Origin: Rothia sp035916755
Lineage (GTDB): Bacteria; Actinomycetota; Actinomycetes; Actinomycetales; Micrococcaceae
NCBI RefSeq assembly: GCF_035916755.1
Contig: NZ_JAYWIX010000007.1
Coordinates: forward strand, 124,001 to 188,000
Direction of reading: 5' to 3'
DNA: 64,000 nt
Both the position numbers and the translations under genes were made by a program. The stretch's first letter is position 1. Every line of letters begins with the position of its first letter. A model generated the notes under the pieces. The model was not told where the DNA came from and ran no database searches. It saw nothing but the letters and a program-made list of their open reading frames with translations. Shown one piece after another: positions 62,076-64,000 of this stretch.

Positions 62076-62081
62076 CAGCGT

Positions 62082-62115
62082 AAGAAGCCCGACCGGCTAG
62101 CCGGTCGGGCTTCTT
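62082..62115 (+). terminator. Terminator of tRNA-Lys copy 2
   Basis: A 34-base perfect palindrome (AAGAAGCCCGACCGGCT and its complement) followed by TCTTTATT. The hairpin may also end the opposing gene at 62197. Confidence 0.9.
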
Positions 62116-62196
62116 CTTTATTCATCCTGGTTTATCTACGTCTAGTCTTCAGGTGATACCCAATCTTTTGTGTGCGGGCTTCACCCTAGGGGAGGG

Positions 62197-62649
62197 CTAG
62201 AGCTCCCAGGCCTCAATGATGACGCGCTTAAAATCTTCAATATCAAGTGCCTGATCCAGTACGCCGCTACCTTCTGTTGTCTGGACGGTCATGTGGGGCT
62301 CAAAGGTGAGAGAAAAAGAGGTGCCGTTCGTGGATTCTAGCCCAAAGGAAAACTCTGAAAGGCTAAAGGTACGGGCGGCATTTGTGTTGTCGATAGAAGT
62401 GGGAGTTCCGGCGCCACGAACTTCGGGTAGGGAGAGCGGGGCAATGACGGCCTCTCGCGGGGTATCCCTGTAGCCGATAAGGAAGTGGCTCTGGTTTTCT
62501 TCCTGATGGGATGCCAAATCGGGGTTGCGGTAGATAGATGAACCTGTAGCAAAAACCAGGTTGTAGGCCCCATAGTTAATAATCTGACTATCAAAGACAG
62601 TGTGCAGGGCCTTGGCAATTTCACTACTGGTGAGCTGGGGTTCAGTCAT
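62197..62649 (-). CDS. Hypothetical protein, no recognised family
   Basis: 150 residues, acidic, with no membrane segment or signal peptide. Alternating beta-strand-like stretches (YNLVFATG, HFLIGYRD, FSLTFEPHMTV) and a final helix FKRVIIEAWEL suggest a small alpha/beta or beta-rich cytosolic protein. ATG 62649. Its base composition is visibly lower in G+C than the neighbours, and it lies alone between the tRNA-Lys duplication and the ilv leader, on the opposite strand. This position and composition would fit acquired DNA, but no integrase or attachment repeat is present. Function unknown. Confidence 0.65.
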   Translation of the reverse strand: MTEPQLTSSEIAKALHTVFDSQIINYGAYNLVFATGSSIYRNPDLASHQEENQSHFLIGYRDTPREAVIAPLSLPEVRGAGTPTSIDNTNAARTFSLSEFSFGLESTNGTSFSLTFEPHMTVQTTEGSGVLDQALDIEDFKRVIIEAWEL

Positions 62650-62859
62650 ACCATCAGTCTACGTGCTATAGCTGAAGTCTTGGCCAGAAAAGTGCTACTG
62701 ATTGCCTAAAAGTCTTTAAATGACGATGTGCAGCTTTGTGTCCTTTGACCAGGCTAGACCGCTTTACCCCTCTCCGATGGTGTCTGAGGGGTGAGCTGAC
62801 TGTGTCATATTCTAAGACCGGTTTGACCGGTGTGCCCTTGAGCACCAAGAATAAGGGGT

Positions 62860-62925
62860 ATGACAACACGCCAGCAGTCACAGATTATTCTTGTGGTGCG
62901 ACTCGTGAACGAGTGCGCAGCATAA
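62860..62925 (+). CDS. Leader peptide of the ilv operon (attenuator)
   Basis: A 21-residue open frame from ATG 62860 to TAA 62923, with AAGGGG close upstream. It contains IILVVRLV, seven of eight codons for Ile, Leu or Val (ATT ATT CTT GTG GTG CGA CTC GTG), the classic sensing run for branched-chain amino acid attenuation. The stop precedes a terminator by about 28 bases, and ilvB starts 154 bases after it. Stalling at these codons when charged tRNAs are scarce would favour readthrough into ilvB. Confidence 0.88.
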   Translation: MTTRQQSQIILVVRLVNECAA

Positions 62926-62984
62926 GTCTTTGATGTGTCTTACGGCGTGCGCACCCTTCGCTCAACCAAGCGGAGGGTTTTTTT
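62897..62984 (+). promoter_or_regulatory. Transcription attenuator upstream of ilvB
   Basis: Three stems are visible: ACTCG/CGAGT (62901-62914) within the leader codons; GTGCGC (62913-62918) with GCGCAC (62949-62954), extended by ATAAG/CTTAC; and the terminator ACCCTTCGCT/AGCGGAGGGT (62953-62978) with a T-run at 62978-62984. The second stem overlaps the terminator by two bases, so the folds compete. This matches the ribosome-stalling model; mutual exclusivity needs folding to confirm. Confidence 0.8.
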
Positions 62985-63078
62985 CTAGGTTTATCCGCAA
63001 CCCGGCACTACCTACACCCAACGGGCGCACCCACCGCTCACACACAAGATCATCTTCAGACCATCGCGAGGATCACCA

Positions 63079-64000
63079 ATGACAGCGGGAAATCCCATCA
63101 ACCCTGCAGATCTAGCTAAAAACCTGGGCAACCGTAGCAGCTCAGAAACCTCACCGGTAGAGCGTATGACCGGCTCGCAGGCCATCGTCCGCTCCCTCGA
63201 AGAACTGGGTGTTACCGATATCTTCGGCCTGCCCGGCGGCGCAATTCTGCCCACTTACGACCCCCTCTTTGACTCTGAAAAGCTCAACCACATCCTGGTG
63301 CGCCACGAGCAGGGGGCAGGGCACGCTGCAGAAGGCTATGCTATCGCCAGCGGCAAGGTCGGCGTAGCTATTGCTACATCGGGCCCCGGTGCCACCAACC
63401 TGCTTACCGCCATCGCGGATGCCAACATGGACTCTGTGCCCATTGTCTGTATCACTGGCCAGGTATCCTCAAAGGTCATCGGCACCGATGCTTTCCAGGA
63501 GGCCGACATCGTGGGCATGACCATGCCCATCACCAAGCACTCCTTTATGGTGCGCGATGCCCAGGAGATTCCCCGCTGCATCGCCACCGCCTTCAAAATT
63601 GCCGCAACCGGCCGCCCGGGCCCCGTCCTTGTTGATATCACCAAGGACGCCCAGCAGGGCATGATGGACTTCTCCTGGCCGCCCGCTAACACCGACCCCC
63701 GCGGCTACAACCCTGTGACCCGCGGCCACTCCAAGCAGATTCGTGAAGCGGCTAAGCTCATCACCGAGTCCCGGCGCCCCGTTCTCTATGTAGGTGGCGG
63801 CGTCGTCCGTGCTGAAGCATCCGACGAGCTGCTCAAGCTAGCTAAGACCATTGGCGCGCCCGTCGTCACCACCCTGACCGCCCGTGGCGCCTACCCCGAC
63901 TCAGACCCCCAGAACCTGGGCATGCCCGGCATGCACGGCACCGTCCCGGCAGTAACCGCCATGCAGAAGTCTGACCTGCTCATTGCCCTGGGTGCTCGTT
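63079..64000 (+). CDS. ilvB: Acetolactate synthase large subunit (3' end outside the window)
   Basis: The first 307 codons are present. A thiamine-diphosphate enzyme that makes acetolactate or acetohydroxybutyrate, the first common step in valine, leucine and isoleucine synthesis. The catalytic glutamate lies in LVRHEQGAGHAAEGYA; FGLPGGAILP, the SGPGATNLLTAIADA segment and the central FAD-associated region (RPVLYVGGGV) are typical. About 20 residues precede the usual start (MTGSQAIVRSLEELG), as in other Actinobacteria. Regulated by the upstream attenuator; ilvN and ilvC probably follow. Confidence 0.96.
   Translation, partial: MTAGNPINPADLAKNLGNRSSSETSPVERMTGSQAIVRSLEELGVTDIFGLPGGAILPTYDPLFDSEKLNHILVRHEQGAGHAAEGYAIASGKVGVAIATSGPGATNLLTAIADANMDSVPIVCITGQVSSKVIGTDAFQEADIVGMTMPITKHSFMVRDAQEIPRCIATAFKIAATGRPGPVLVDITKDAQQGMMDFSWPPANTDPRGYNPVTRGHSKQIREAAKLITESRRPVLYVGGGVVRAEASDELLKLAKTIGAPVVTTLTARGAYPDSDPQNLGMPGMHGTVPAVTAMQKSDLLIALGAR

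Larger units (their letters stand above)
61910..62076 (+). repeat. Tandem duplication, copy 2 (promoter plus tRNA-Lys)
   Basis: Second copy of the 167-base unit described at 61652. The offset between copies is 258 bases. Upstream of this copy is the 50-base remainder of the spacer. Confidence 0.93.

Noticed and set aside
62736..62933. 65-codon frame upstream of ilvB as a gene
   Set aside because: Its frame overlaps the better supported leader peptide in another frame and it has no ribosome-binding site or family resemblance.

Overview
The window is a G+C-rich (about 60% by eye), gene-dense stretch of an actinobacterial chromosome. Several genes are strong lineage markers: NucS, an S-(hydroxymethyl)mycothiol dehydrogenase, DUF3039, DUF2017, an ATP synthase delta subunit of about 270 residues, and Rho with a long charged insertion. 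Gene order from argS to the YbbN-like gene, and again from pncB to rdgB, follows the conserved actinobacterial order (as in the Mycobacterium Rv1292-Rv1324 and Rv1330-Rv1341 blocks), with losses and insertions. The moderate G+C and the overall set suggest Micrococcaceae, perhaps Rothia; this is inference and no rRNA is present to test it.

Layout. 1-3.4 kb: 5' part of a DEAH helicase gene (minus strand), deoD, a small membrane protein that appears frameshifted, a GNAT acetyltransferase with a VOC-like remnant at its 3' end, and tRNA-Arg(CCG). 3.4-9.98 kb: an alpha/beta hydrolase, argS-lysA, then hom-thrB. 10.3-15.5 kb: rho-prfA-prmC-tsaC/sua5. 15.5-21.6 kb: surface-glycan genes, namely an opposing epimerase, a tandem two-domain glycosyltransferase, a CapD-type dehydratase and a WecA/TagO-type transferase. 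The last of these runs into the ATP synthase operon (atpI-like, atpZ-like, atpBEFHAGDC, 21.5-29.5 kb). 29.5-38 kb: nucS, a small metal-binding protein, an AI-2E family transporter, a YbbN-like protein, an ABC exporter, DUF3039 and a DEAD/DEAH helicase. 38-45.6 kb: pncA/pncB, clpS, DUF2017, murI, an Rv1339-like phosphodiesterase, rph, rdgB and an APH-like kinase. 45.7-52.6 kb: an ADP-ribosylglycohydrolase, sbcDC and an MFS protein. 52.7-60.8 kb (nearly all minus): the mycothiol/formaldehyde pair, an alpha/beta hydrolase, a YihY protein, mqo, a solute-binding lipoprotein, tRNA-Leu(TAG) and bcp. 60.9-64 kb: a MarR regulator with an apparently leaderless start, a tandem duplication of a whole promoter-tRNA-Lys-terminator unit, an orphan gene, and an ilvB gene preceded by a leader peptide with a run of Ile/Leu/Val codons and an attenuator-like terminator.

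How the genes work together. The core is housekeeping: aspartate-family and branched-chain amino acid synthesis, tRNA charging and modification, transcription and translation termination, respiration (Mqo feeding the quinone pool, F-type ATP synthase), NAD salvage, peptidoglycan precursor supply, and genome maintenance (NucS, SbcCD, RdgB). The less conserved parts are the inserted glycan genes, the orphan near the tRNA-Lys repeats and several regulatory sequences. I found no CRISPR array, insertion sequence, prophage or recognisable defence system. The most interesting unexplained signals are a recurrent 9-mer (GCGGACGCC, 15 copies counted by eye, both strands and several reading frames), a pair of near-identical palindromic operators upstream of the DEAH helicase gene, and the ilv attenuator.
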